Of a DNA stretch of 64,000 nt, positions 38,546-50,650 are shown piece by piece; the first letter of the stretch is position 1; each line of letters begins with the position of its first letter. The position numbers and the translations under genes were made by a program. The DNA comes from Lunularia cruciata (lineage: Eukaryota > Streptophyta > Marchantiopsida > Lunulariales > Lunulariaceae), in contig OX419756.1 of the NCBI GenBank assembly GCA_948567375.1, positions 28,968,333 to 29,032,332 on the forward strand, read 5' to 3'. The notes beneath the pieces are model-generated. The model was not told the DNA's origin, did not search any database, and saw nothing but the letters and a program-made list of their open reading frames with translations.

Positions 38546-39881
38546 CCATCTACGTACTCACCTTTGTTCAGTGGAAACTCAACCCTGTCAAATGGCAGAG
38601 ACTGAGAGGCAAGGCTGTAGGAGTTGTACCGGGGGTAGACCCGCTGATTGGGTCTGTACGTAGAGCTTTTCTACGATTCCTATATAGCCAGGTATACATC
38701 AGACTGTCCGCCTTCGTATCCCGTGTTTGACAGCATCTGAGGAGATATTACAAGACAATTAATGCTCAACAAAAACGATTCTGGATCAAACAGCCGAAGT
38801 TTGGAGGGATTGAATAGTTTGAAACAGAATGTGTAGCGATATCAACATTGGCACTAAAATCAACTATGCGTGTAATTGGGGTAAACTCCATAAACGTCGA
38901 TAATTACTTGTCACATATTGCATGTGCCAGAAGACGTTGCCAGATTTGTGTAAGTGCGATCTCGTACATGTCCTGGGGACATTATAAGGCATCATAGTAT
39001 TTCAATCTTTGCCTGATATACGTAATCCTAACTTAATTCTTCGCGACGAAGTATCACTGATTGGGTATCGAGACTAGGGTTTCAAGTGCATGAGATGCGT
39101 CGTACCGTGCAGCAAAAAAGACACTACAATCCTCAAGAAACACACCTTCGGAAAGTGGCCACATGGTTTGTGAGCTGTTCTACAACCCCTTATTCTGATC
39201 TAAAGAGGAAAAGAGAGCCTGCTCCACAGAGACTACGGAATCAGTAAACTAGCAAATGATACAAGATCTCTCCTGAAGCTTAATCATGTTCGCAGCGTAG
39301 ACAAGATTACAAATCAACAACCGGAAGGCGAATGTTGAACTGTCACAGAAAGTAAGCGTAAAAAGCTTGCTTGCAGTTGACGAGGAAAAGTATTTGATGG
39401 AGACCATTGTGAGGATGTAAAGCACCTGTAGGGCATCTCCTGAATCCTATCAGCAACAACTAATCTAGTGTAGCATTCTATAACCTGCACTTTCAGAATT
39501 GAGAAACCAATAGATTGGTTGTAATCCATTGGATCCGCAACATCAGCAGAGATTAACAAGTTTTAAGTGTCATGTCCGATTTCGAAGCCATGAACTGCAG
39601 AATCTTGGCAGTAAGGTGCTGCTTGAAAATTATATAGTACAAGGCCATTTACAAGAGGGCCAAACAACATCTCAGAGAAATTAGCCAGAAACTCAAGGTC
39701 TGTATCTATTTACATCATGTGTTACCAAACAAAATAATTCGGCTTCTACTCTGACCTATGCGCGAGAATGTGAACTAATACAAAATTGTTTTAATTTAGA
39801 CATCCTAAGTAGTGTACAATGTGAACAGCTATCTACATTTGCTAGCCAGAGTACATATAAAGCTGGGAAATGTACATCAAA
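38546..39881. other. Intergenic DNA, including 3' flank of the VQ gene
   Basis: No coding similarity was recognised. The 3' untranslated region of the minus-strand VQ gene must lie in the right part; no unambiguous AATAAA on the minus strand was found in the first 250 bases after the stop. Confidence 0.5.
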
Positions 39882-40925
39882 CTATGACCACCATTCATTT
39901 ATTATGTCCCTGTTCTCCTCCTCTCCCTCTGAAGGACATGAGATTCTCACCGATGCTGATTCACTATAATGACCACTCTCTTTGGAGTAAGACATATAGG
40001 GTACAAAATAGCTGGGGCAGACCGGCGAAGTACCTGCCTGCCCAGATGGAGAAACAGACGTAAACTGCGCACTGCTGGTTGTTGATGGGAGAGAAATTGT
40101 TGGCAGCGCGTTCACTCCCGAAGCCGGCCAGGGACCCCAGTTTGACTGATTGGTATATCCCATCATGTCGTTGAGGCCACTATCCTCACTGGTGCCGAAG
40201 TTCAGACATGCAAGGAAGCTGAACGACTGGTCTTGGTCTTGAGCAAGTACGGAGGCGTCGATCACCGGGTCAGTGGGTGCCTTCACTTCTGCATTGCCCA
40301 TCTCCGGGGGGTTGCCATTAGCATTTGGTCGTGAAGGCTGTGGCCGGACAAGATCGGCGCACGGAAGCTGCGCTGCCTCCATCTTCGTTGCAGCCGCGGA
40401 AGACACACTGGGAGAAGTGTCTGAATTTTGGGAACAAAAGGTCCCGCCTGTGAGTTTCTGCACTGTGGCCAGAAATTCTTCAGGTGTTATGTCCATAGTC
40501 CTTGTTGGCGGCTTCTTCGACGCGCGCGATTTGCGTTTAGTTTTTGGCTTTCCGCCTCCGCCTACCCGACCACCGTTCTTCGCAGACCTTGAACCGGTTG
40601 TTCCGGGTGAACCTTGAGTTCTCGATCGAGAAGCCTGAAGCTCCTCTCCTGGCCCCTTGCCAGTCTCTGTGATTGAAAATGTTGAAGGTGCTTCCTTCAC
40701 AGATCCGACACAGGACTTGCTCTCACTGCTATGTGATGGAGAGCCAATTTTCTGACTCAAAGACCCAGAGCCCGTTGGTTTTTGGACCCGAGACCTGCGA
40801 GCCTGCCATGCGTCATGTAGCTTGTGCAGCAACAGGGTAGAACTTGGCACACCACCCCCGGGCTTGAAACTCTCTTCTCGGGCAATTTGCCTATTGTCCT
40901 TAAGCATTTCTCGGCTAGGTGCCAT
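39882..40925 (-). CDS. VQ-motif-containing protein
   Basis: Single uninterrupted 347-codon frame, the only intact host-type gene in the window. The VQ motif FxxxVQxLTG reads FLATVQKLTG at residues 151-160 (40475-40446), preceded by MDITPEE. A basic stretch at 126-138 (KPKTKRKSRASKK) is a likely nuclear localisation signal. The rest is Ser/Gly/Pro-rich and probably disordered, with an acidic C-terminus ending NEWWS. VQ proteins are plant nuclear cofactors that bind WRKY transcription factors and MAP kinase cascades through this motif, acting in defence and growth; the partner here is unknown. Several VQ genes are intronless, in agreement with this one. The start has a purine at -3 and G at +4 (GGAATGG). 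Codon use is GC-richer than the surrounding repeats. Which VQ subgroup it belongs to is not resolved. Confidence 0.9.
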   Translation of the reverse strand: MAPSREMLKDNRQIAREESFKPGGGVPSSTLLLHKLHDAWQARRSRVQKPTGSGSLSQKIGSPSHSSESKSCVGSVKEAPSTFSITETGKGPGEELQASRSRTQGSPGTTGSRSAKNGGRVGGGGKPKTKRKSRASKKPPTRTMDITPEEFLATVQKLTGGTFCSQNSDTSPSVSSAAATKMEAAQLPCADLVRPQPSRPNANGNPPEMGNAEVKAPTDPVIDASVLAQDQDQSFSFLACLNFGTSEDSGLNDMMGYTNQSNWGPWPASGVNALPTISLPSTTSSAQFTSVSPSGQAGTSPVCPSYFVPYMSYSKESGHYSESASVRISCPSEGEEENRDIINEWWS

Positions 40926-41610
40926 TCCACTTTTCTATTTCTTGAATCCTGGGGGGAGAATCCTTGAGTTCAAACTTGGATGTCCTGTGCTGATTGCCGG
41001 TTTCACCTGTTTCAGAACCGATTGTTCTCGGACTGGATCAAGAAATGGAACACCTCCTTTCTGTTCTTCCCCTCACTTCCTCCCAAGTACTTTCAAAGAA
41101 GAGCTGAATAAAATAGCTGCAAGATTACGATTCTCAATCTTCAGATAGGAAGAACATGAAGGCGTGTACGAGGGACGTGAGAACTTGTAGCATTTGAAGC
41201 TCTCGTCTTTAGCACACAGTAGAAAATTCTGGTACTTGCTCTGTGGCCGTCTTTGATTACACGCTCAGGCGATCTGGGAATCATGTGTAGAAACGCCTCT
41301 TGCGCTTTCTTGCTCTCCCGCTGCAAATTCTCAACTCGCAACCCTCCCTCTTTCTCTCTGGGGCCTCGTTGTAAACTTAACGCTCCTCTCTCTCTCTCTC
41401 GCGGATGGTCGGCTCAGTTCAGTTGCCTCCCGATACAAGGGTGCGAATGCCACAACCCATAACTTTACAGGAAGAGCTTAACGTTCACACCAGTCCCTGT
41501 TCTGGACGTCTTGATCTTCCGACAGAAAGAAATCCTGATAACCCTGAGAGAACACGAGCGCCTTCTGAACCATCTACCGGGAAAATGTTGAGTTTATAGA
41601 ACCCATCTTC
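40926..41610 (-). promoter_or_regulatory. Probable 5' leader and core promoter of the VQ gene
   Basis: Upstream on the minus strand lies a GA/CT microsatellite (41384-41401), a common feature of plant 5' leaders and core promoters. Further up, TCTATAAACTC at about 41588-41600 resembles a TATA box, about 665 bases before the ATG. A 66-codon upstream frame (41341-41141) could be an upstream ORF. Transcription start and leader length are guesses. Confidence 0.35.
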
Positions 41611-43620
41611 CCGGACTCTAAGGAAAAGAATCTGGCCGAATAAGACGGCTTCCCTGGCCCATCCGCATCTGAGCTCAACGAAGGATGGTAAAAGACATGG
41701 GTGAATGGATGGTTCCAAGCAACGAATGTATGGATGGGTGACGCAGGGGTCCAGAATCTGACTGGTTTGGACGGAAAGGGATGGGATGGATAATCATGGA
41801 GAGGTGCGAGTGGGACGGAGCCACTCGACAGACATGAAGCTACGGATCATTTTCGGGTGAAATCGGGATTCCAACGTCCAAACGAACAAAGACCTGCTTC
41901 CACGGTACTCCTCGCATCATCGCATGCCTCTCAAGTCAATGCAGTAGCGCGGCAGACCAGACGGGGCCTGCCTCTGGCCCATCTGGGCGTAGGCTTAGCT
42001 TAACGCGCTTCTAGTAATAATCCGCTTTGGCCCCTAAAGACCCTTCTCTACTCCTCACGCTCCCACTGTAATCTGGAGTAATCTGGAGTACAGTACTTTA
42101 TGCCCTGTTCATCGTGAGTTCCCTACAGTTGTGGCTCTGCTCTACCCATCTGAACTCAGCGCTTGCTCGTCTTCTTTTCTTCCGCCCTACAACTGCACCG
42201 CACTGTGGGTTGTTCCATACAAACGCCAACTAAGTCTTGGTTAAGGCCTACCTTCTGCTTTTCTCAGGCCCCTGGACTCTCGGGATGCAGAATTGTTGCT
42301 AATCCACTTGCTTTTTGTGTTATAGTGAGGCCCTGTTGGAGAAACTAACCAGCCAACCCAGGAATGTGTATATACGGGCAGGTGCAAGTTTTTCCCTCCA
42401 CATGTAGCGACAATATCCTGCATAGGTCGAGATACATATGAAGCTTTAGAGCAGTTCTATTTCCACAAACTAGCGTCGGTTTTGGAGTTTGGAGTGGTCA
42501 AGCTCATATGGTTTAAACGCAATGCATAACTCGAAGGGGATGCCTGTACTGTAGCTAAAGTGAACTGAGGATCTGTTCCCTACAGGGCGTCTCATCGTTG
42601 TGCTGATATCGATAGACTATTGACCGTTTGAGAAGGACCTGCTTGGTAGACATTTATTCTCTCTGCCCAAATCTTTTTCACCGCATATGCCTCATCGTCG
42701 GTGCTTAGAAATTTCAGAATCCACTGTGAACGACCGGTGAAGTCAAAAACCACTCGGTGAGTTGTAGTGACTCAAAAGCTGCAGTTCACTGCGGACACCT
42801 GCTGATATCCAAAGCAGCTGAAGCTGTGCAGTCGGTAGGTCCCTGATCCATTACATTGCATTCTTGCAACATTCAATATCGAGGTATGAAACCGGTCAAG
42901 TCGGACTGTGTAAACTAGAAAATCCGTCATCAGACTCAGCACTCAAGAGCGTTTCACCTGTAGAGAGTACTCCGCTCACCTACTTTCGTAATCAATGCAC
43001 ATCTCCGTTAGAGGTCACTCTCCTGTTAGGAGAAAGGGCAGGATGGATTCCGTTATGCTCGAAATCTATGTTATCATGCTCCCCGAACTGAGTCCACGTC
43101 TTTTGACTGCCGTCTGCTGGATTGAACTACCCTTCAGGTCTGTTGAAAACAATTTTCAAATAGAATATTTTCTCAGCCTGGGTCAGAGACACGGCACGCG
43201 CGTGGCCCTCCGTCTCTCATCCATAGTTGCATGATTAAACGTTAATCCCGCTAGACCTGCTCAGCTCACCTAGAATAGAGCTTAAAAGATTTCGTATTGA
43301 GGCTTTGCGAACTTGTGGGACCTGCTTGACACACATAGTAACGTTGAATTTATCTACGGCAACCACTCATTAAAATATTACCGGACCCTGGGCATCTGAT
43401 GGGACCTGTATTGACTTTAAATACAATGTGGTAGGTCTTGCCCATCTCTTTGACTCGATTAAATTATTAGAGCTCCTGTATATAAGCAACTCGGGTTCCA
43501 GTTGTTCTGCTCGTGGACTAATAGTGGTCCATGTCGAACGCATCCCGAGTTAAGTATTACAGTCAGTGGTCACTTCCTAGAAATATCACGACTCATCATC
43601 TCAATACCCTACAAATTAAA
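41611..43620. other. CpG-retaining intergenic DNA upstream of the VQ gene
   Basis: Nothing longer than 80 codons is open, and no domain or repeat family was recognised. A 12-bp direct repeat (AATCTGGAGTA) lies at 42070-42090. Confidence 0.5.
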
Positions 43621-45660
43621 GGAGTGAATAGAGTTCGGAGACGGTAGAAGAGAGGGAGAGATGTGAGAGGAAAGATATATATTTCTGAGGGCTCTCTAGC
43701 ATATAGCACTTGAATGAATAGTAAATTATGTTCATTTTTCAATTTTGGTTTCAGACTATGGCGAATTGAGTAGATAGGAATGTGTATTTTTAGGTTTTTT
43801 TAAGGGTTTAGAGTGATTATTACACATTGAGAGTCATGGGTAGAGAGTTTTCAATTTTATTCTCTTGGTATTCATTCTACCATTCCATGGGAACTTAGTT
43901 TGAAAATTTTAGAGATTGAAAATTACAGGAGTTTATTTTTTTAGGGTTTGGAGAGATAGTATTTACTCTTGTGAGTTGGGATGTGAAGCATGGTGGTTTT
44001 GCAGGTATGGGAAAAGATGGAGTGGAGCATTGTATGTTATTATCATTATTCTTGTGCTAGACATGCTTACACTTCCCATGTGGGGCCGCCCAGAGTGGCT
44101 CGGGATACACCATGCTTGGTGTCTCATCAACTCTTTACTTCACAAGGGACAAAGACCCATGTGTGAAGGATGCACAAGGACTATGATTGGAGCACTTGGG
44201 ATAACATGTGAGGCAAGTGATCAAATCAACAGTTGTGACACTCGGGATTAAGCATGCTTCCTCCATCCCTTTGTTGACCGTTCCAATGATATCGATTGAG
44301 TCGTGGGAGTAGTTAACTTCTCAAGTGGGTTGCATTTTGGGATTATTTAAGATTAGTTTTCTATGTCCACGTTTATTCCATATGCTACCCTATACACCCC
44401 ATGATGAGGCTAGATAGGCTTTTTGCCTAATACTTGATCGTTTGGCACGTGATCCCTTGGATGAGTTAACATGGTTCCTATTACTCTTACTCTCTTTATG
44501 GTGCTAGAGTGTGACGTGTGGTGCATCAAGAGGTGATTGCTAGATTTTTTCATTCCGAGCGGGGGATTGGACAGCCCTACAAGAGGAGTCTATTAGGGCT
44601 GCACATTTTAGGAGACAATTTTTGTCATAGGATACCATAGAGTCCACTTGATTATGACAATGTAAGACTTTGGGTCATATGGGATAGTTTAGTGGAGCAG
44701 CACAAGCGCTACATCCTTTGTCTATGGCTATACCTACTGATGAGACTATATTTTCTCTACGCTCACTACATCTTATGGCAGGAGAGGAATTACCACTAGA
44801 GGTCTTAGATTATAAGCCTAATCAGCTTTTATGTCTTGATAGGTCACTTTTTGCACAAGCATTGTACATTGCCCCTTACCTTTCCTCATAGGCTTGTCAC
44901 GGATGATATATGAGCATCTTAGAGATTCCTTTCAAGCATATGATCCTTCTGGTGGTTTTACCAAGTTGTTTAGGTGGTTACAATAGTAGCAAGAGGAGAC
45001 ATTCCTATTTCTGTTAGTCAAGTGTTAGGTACTAGTTGACTTCTCATGATGGAGAAGAACACAAGGGGCATTAGACCAATTGCTATTGGAAAAATCTTTT
45101 TGCATTTCATTAGTCGTACCATTATCTTTTAGCATTGTTCTCACATCCAATAGCACCTCAGTCCATATCTATTTGGTGTAGCTACACTTGGAGGATGTGA
45201 GGCTATATCTTTAGGCATTAGAGCTCTCCTAGATATCTATTTGGAGTGCATTGTCCTACAGGTGGATGTTGAAAATGCTTTTAATAGCATCTCACAAACA
45301 TCCATCTTTAGAGAGCTTAGGAAGGCTAGTGGATCCTTGGCAAGTCTTATCCTTTTGTGTGGTTCTTTTATGGCTNNNNNNNNNNNNNNNNNNNNNNNNN
45401 NNNNNNNNNNNNNNNNNNNNNNNNNNNNNNNNNNNNNNNNNNNNNNNNNNNNNNNNNNNNNNNNNNNNNNNNNNNNNNNNNNNNNNNNNNNNNNNNNNNN
45501 NNNNNNNNNNNNNNNNNNNNNNNNNNNNNNNNNNNNNNNNNNNNNNNNNNNNNNNNNNNNNNNNNNNNNNNNNNNCACTTTACCCTATATGTCTTTTTCT
45601 TGTACAGCTTCATGGGTGTTCCCTTCCCTTCTTGTTATCTTACGCGTTCGCCATTCCCTC
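43621..45660 (+). mobile_element. LINE copy 1: N-terminal zinc finger and start of RT; sequence gap; 3' tail T5
   Basis: Non-LTR element parallel to copy 2 at 58280-60000. Homology starts at GGAGTGAATAG (43621). A C2H2-like finger region lies at 44112-44176; one zinc cysteine codon reads Ser and a stop interrupts it. RT begins near 45180 with GVATLGGCEAISLGIRALLD and continues with LQVDVENAFNSIS (from 45256), the RT A-motif region of plant and protist LINEs. The frame 45241-45375 is open up to the gap at 45376. After the gap the family 3' tail (45576-45660) follows directly, so most of the RT and the endonuclease half are missing or hidden in the gap. It is a CpG-poor island between CpG-retaining flanks. 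Confidence 0.75.
45376..45575. other. Assembly gap (exactly 200 N)
   Basis: A run of exactly 200 N suggests a placeholder of arbitrary size. It interrupts LINE copy 1 between RT and tail. Frames that run through it are artefacts. Confidence 0.97.
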
Positions 45661-48085
45661 CCAAAGGGTCTAAAACGACTCGTTTCTTTTTCTCCTGCGT
45701 GGCCTGCTTCGTAATATCCCCACCAGTTTCTATTTGACTTAAGCAGTCACAAATCCCTAATGGATGAGGAATTAATCGTTAATTGTTGCGAAACATAGAG
45801 AAACCAGCACGTGGAACTCTTAATTGTCTATAGACTTATGCCAGACATGCGGAAGGCGTCCGGGTGAAGAAGAAGAAACAACGGATCAGAACAAACAAAG
45901 GTTCAAAAACTTCTTAACTTCAAAAACTCAACCCAATGCCTAACAAATGGGTAGCGGGTTCCCCATCAACGGGTAGTTCAAGTTGCACTCTTGTCTCTTG
46001 AAATTGACTTGACTCGAGCTGTATTTAGAGCGGAACTCAAATCAGAATTCATATAGTTTGTGGGACCCTGAGAGCAGAGGTGATCCAATTTTGTGTTTCT
46101 CAAATTGTCCAAACAACCAAATGCCTCGGTTCGTAGAACACTCGGCAAGTCCCTGGGTTTCATTGACTAGAGTTGACAACGTTAACGCAGGTCCTTGACA
46201 AACCTGGATTGACCGGACAACATTGCACTCAACCTGGATACGGTGTATAATCGATCAAATCCGCGCGTATTCATTTAAGCTTCATTGATTGATCTGCGTA
46301 GGGGGGATGTGAACGCATACTTCTCCATAAGCCTCGGCAATGGGTATGGGAAACTGTAGAGTATCTCGCAGTAGCGGTCATTGACTAGACTCTACTCTGA
46401 CAGATTTAAATCTGTCAAAGTAAAGTCTAAGTTCTGGTTGGGTCAAAGGAATTGACCCAAAATACGCATTCGTCGATTGGCACAACGTGCACTCCGACAG
46501 TGAGAGTCGCATGTCGTTAGCCATCTTCCATTCTGAGGCTATAATTCTGTTATTCCCTACTCTGCTCAACCCAAGTATTACCATAAAGTTTCATCCATCG
46601 CGCCTTTTGGGGCTCCTTTGCCGCTCTAAAACTGAATCACACATGTTCAATTCTTTGTAGCACTTCGTGACTTCAAGCATCCATCCCTCCTCTCCACACC
46701 TGGAACCTTTACTAATCTATAGATTTCTGAACTCCAACCTACCTTCGCACTTTTTCTCGGTTTTCTTCACGAACTTTACTTCAGTAGCGTGTGATTCTTT
46801 TTGGTTAACTTTTCTGAAATGTATGTTTAACGAGGAACTTCTCGGTATAAATTAATCGAACAGTATGCAGATATACATATACTATGTATAGAACATGGCA
46901 CTCTCAGAGTGTATCCATGCACAATCTGAGGCGCTATCGGACAATGTCATGGTTGTCTGTAAAGAAGTCCCCACCACAGTGTAGTTTGCGTATATTTACG
47001 CGGCAGTGGTCCCACTCTTCAGCTATTGTTGTGTAAGATAGCCAACGCCTGATTTGTCTCGAATAGGTATCGCAAGAGATAATGGGTTCACATGGCTGCT
47101 TTACGGTTTCCTATGATCTGATTGATTACTGTGAAATATTGTGTGGGGTTACGAGAGAGAAAAATCCTCGGAAGAGACGGTCTGTATGTTTCAGAAAATT
47201 ACGTGGAGCACTTTTTGCATCGACTTGTTATAAACTTAACCAAAACTGCAAGAGGTTGTGGGAGGGAACAGGGTCTTCGAGGACAGATCCACCTCCTAAC
47301 TTGCATCCATGACAAGTCGCCGTTTAGGACTTCTAGTTATGAATAGTCACAAGCGGCTCTTGTGGAAGCCGAACCTCAGACCATGACCGGCAGATGTGCC
47401 CACCCACAACGTGCACTCACGGAGAGCGAAATACAGTACTGCCCTGTCCCCTCCTATCCAGATTTGTCTGTACATCGGATGAACTGTGGGACGTCCACTT
47501 GGGTTTCTCTATGACGGTACCCCCATACTAGATTCCATAAAACTCCACCGCGGCGTGAAAACCGGGACCTGATTAATAGCGAACCTCCTCGGAATCTGAT
47601 CTCCAACTCACGTAACCTTTTGTAGCAGAAAAGCTTTGCCGTTACCTGTATAAGACAGAGTCAGACTGACTGAGATACTGACTCCACCCACACCGCAATA
47701 CAGTGACCAACACTATAGACGTTTCCTACCAATCGTTATCTTGCTGCTGTATTGTGCTGTACAGCCGCAGTTCCCGGTGAGAGCGGTGCGCACAAAGCAT
47801 AGCAAAAGGACGGGAAAATCCCGAAGGGGCAAACGTGGCTGAGCCGTGATTTGACAAGGACAACCGCACTTTCCCGAGAACCTCAAGTGACGAACCCAGA
47901 GAATGATACGGAGAACAAACTCTTGCTTGAACCTTTTATGTTTCTAGACCAAATATGGTTGTGGAGGTGTCGGAGTAATTGAGTCTCCCGACAAGCTTTG
48001 GAGGATGGCATGTGACATAAACCTTGGATATTTGACCTATTTATTGCATGTAGAAAATATGGAGCAAGATTCTGAAAATCCATCT
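45661..48085. other. CpG-retaining intergenic DNA
   Basis: No gene recognised. A weak match to part of the LINE tail on the minus strand is seen at about 47795-47860 (GGCTCAGCC, TTTGCCCCTT, TTTTCCCGTCCTTTTG), too poor to call. Confidence 0.45.
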
Positions 48086-48089
48086 CAAG

Positions 48090-49420
48090 AAACTTTTATG
48101 GGAGAAAGGAGCAAAGGAGAGCCATCAAGCCAACCGAGGAGATCTACAAGGCACAAGATGTCTTCGATAAGATTTTAAATGATTGTTATGGACGTGTCTC
48201 AAGGAGGCGATGAAATTCCTTTGAGGAGCCATTGAGGATGAGCACTCTATGAAGTAGAAATGAATTATAGACTACGGGTCCCTTGATGCTCGCAAAGGGG
48301 CGAAATGTCATCGGGTACAAGTGGAACAAATGCATTTCAAATCAAGAACGATTCAATGGAAAAATTGAGAAGTTCAAGGCTAGGCTTGTATCCAAAGGAT
48401 ACATCCAAACTCGGGGTATTGATTTTAGTGAGACGTTCTCTCCAATGGGCACTTTTTCTACGATAACGTATTTAATAGCGATGGCAAATATGAGATATTG
48501 GAATGAAATGTGCTTTTCTTGATAAATATCGCAAAGAAGAAAATTAGACGGAGCAACCCTAACGATTTATTGAGAAAGTGAGAGAAAACCAAAAAGAATT
48601 TCAAGAAGTCTGTTTATGGATTAAAACGAGCATCAAGAGTATGGTATGATAAAATGGATGGTTAAGTAATATCCTTGGGCGTCACAAGAAGAATCTTTTA
48701 TCATGGAGTTTAATTCAAGAAATAATTAAATTATATATTATTCATTCCAATATGAGTTAATGACACTCTAGTATTCTCCAACAAAATGGCAATTATTATG
48801 AATATGAAGGAAAAGTTAAATGGAAGGTTCAATATGAGTAATTTAGGGGAAGCGAAATATTTTCTCCCTATTTTGCATACAAGGATAGAGTTGCAAAGAC
48901 TCTCTCTTTATCTCAATCACATATTTTTGAGTAAAAACTTACTGAGCAATTCAAGATAGAAAGTGCACATCCAATGACCACTCCATTAGAGGTTGGTCTA
49001 CGCATCAAGTCAAGAACTGAGCCTTCAACTGAAATTGGGAAAAAAGAAATGACATCAGGGCCATATATTCAGTCGGTTAGAACTCGTATATATTTGACTC
49101 CATGTACAAGGCATGATCTTGCTTATGCAATAGGTTTAGTAAGCACATATATGTCTAATCCTAGGAGAAGCCATTGGTTGGCTTTAAAGAGAAACATCAG
49201 ATACTTAATATATATAATGGACTTGACACTCACTTACAATGCAAACTTGGAGAATTCTTTGATGTGATATTCTGATGTTATTTTGGTGGAGTTTTAGATA
49301 AGAAAAATCTACTTCAGGTTTTGTATTTATATTACGGGGAGGAGCTATAAGTTGGATGAGCTAGGAAAAGCCAATCACTGTACTCTCTCCATGTGAGGCT
49401 GGATTTATAGACGTCAATCA
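48090..49420 (+). mobile_element. Ty1/copia fragment (RT and RNase H region)
   Basis: Copia hallmarks in order: a PRRSTRHK-like linker (near 48140), FKARLVSKGYIQTRGIDFSE (near 48373), then a C-terminal RT stretch with RHDLAYAIGLVSTYMSNP (near 49110), RYLIYIMDLTLTY, and an RNase H-like ISTSG/GGAISW region to about 49400. No gag, integrase or LTR could be recognised around it. Broken in many places; old and truncated. Confidence 0.85.
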
Positions 49421-50650
49421 AGCCACCATATGTCAGTTTTATTTTGAGTTTCTTTAGGACACCTAGAGAGCAAACCAACTCGAATAGAGGTAAACAATCT
49501 AGCATGCCTTGCTTTGATGAAGTGCGGTTGTATATTGGGCTTGTCTCAAGGACGCAAAGAGGGAGTGAGGAAGACATCGACCGCAGCCATGTTGACTCGG
49601 GTCTTACGCTATCACATGATTGATTACACACACACATAGAATCCCCTCCAAATATGACTACCGCTTCCTTCTCCAGAAACCGACCATCTCGTTGAGTTGA
49701 CCAGTGCAAATAGAGTGGTTACACTACAACTAATTCTATTGTTCACTTTTAAGCGTGCGGAAAGGTTTGGACATAAATCCAGTACAGTATGCGGTCTGAT
49801 CTAAGACAGCCTAATCCAATATCAAGTGCAAGTGGAGGTCCTGAACTAGGGAATACTCATGAAAGGTGTATTGTGGACCCCTTTAGCTGCTGCTCGCTTG
49901 CCGGGGACGGTTTCCAGCAAACACCACCATAACATGCGAAGTGGAAAGGATACGGATATTCCAGTATTACCCCAATGTCCGCGTAGAAAGAGACGCCAAG
50001 TAGGTGTACGCCCCGTATAGAATTGATGTTTTGAACAACGAAAACCGAAACTCAATAACAATTTCCTTTGTTACCGGTTTGCAGATATTCCTTCCGGGTG
50101 CAAGTTAGACGACACGCACCCATTTGGACGAGTCGCGCATTTTCGGACCATTTTCGCTGTATAGTTAGCTGTACAGCGAAAACATGGATTTCTATGTAAC
50201 ATGGGTTATTATGTATTAAACATTGTATGTATTAAATATTATGTATTAAATAACCAATAAGACGAGACATATTATTTTAGTTTGAAATATGATCATACCC
50301 TACCTCTTGTAGGATACTCTAAATGGCGTGAATTAACTTTTCGTGGTAAAACTTACAGTCCTTGTATTTGTGTGTAATTACGAAATTACGGATGATAGAA
50401 TCCGTGCCCCATATTTGGCACTTCTACTTTGCCGACCCAACTCATAGAGAAGACTCCAAAGAGAAGTGGAGGAGTGGACCACTCTGGCATCCGTAATAGC
50501 TGGCATGGAGTGAGGTCGTGCTGGCAACGAATGTTATTGTGTCTCAAATTCTCCAGCTAGGTTCCTCCGAAATATCTTCGTGAGCTTGATAACTATTAAA
50601 GAATCTTCCTCTAGAATTGTTCTTAGTATTCGACCATCGGTCTAAACAAA
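49421..50650. other. CpG-retaining intergenic DNA
   Basis: No gene recognised. It contains one perfect 11-bp hairpin (50151-50182) and three close copies of TATGTATTAAA (about 50210-50255). Confidence 0.5.
50151..50182. repeat. Perfect inverted repeat, 11-bp arms
   Basis: TTTTCGCTGTA and TACAGCGAAAA separated by a 10-base loop. There is no T-run typical of a terminator. It could be a small foldback or a miniature element remnant. Confidence 0.8.

Noticed and set aside
40273-40617. 114-codon plus-strand frame
   Set aside because: Antisense shadow of the VQ gene.
43916-44251. 111-codon plus-strand frame as a possible host gene
   Set aside because: Lies in LINE copy 1 and overlaps, in another frame, the zinc-finger region conserved in copy 2.
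45237-45737. Several long frames through the N run
   Set aside because: They exist only because N codons are counted as open; the length is an artefact of the gap.
47795-47860. Eighth copy of the LINE tail on the minus strand
   Set aside because: Only scattered words match and the central GTACGGCTTGATG core is missing; left as a weak possibility.
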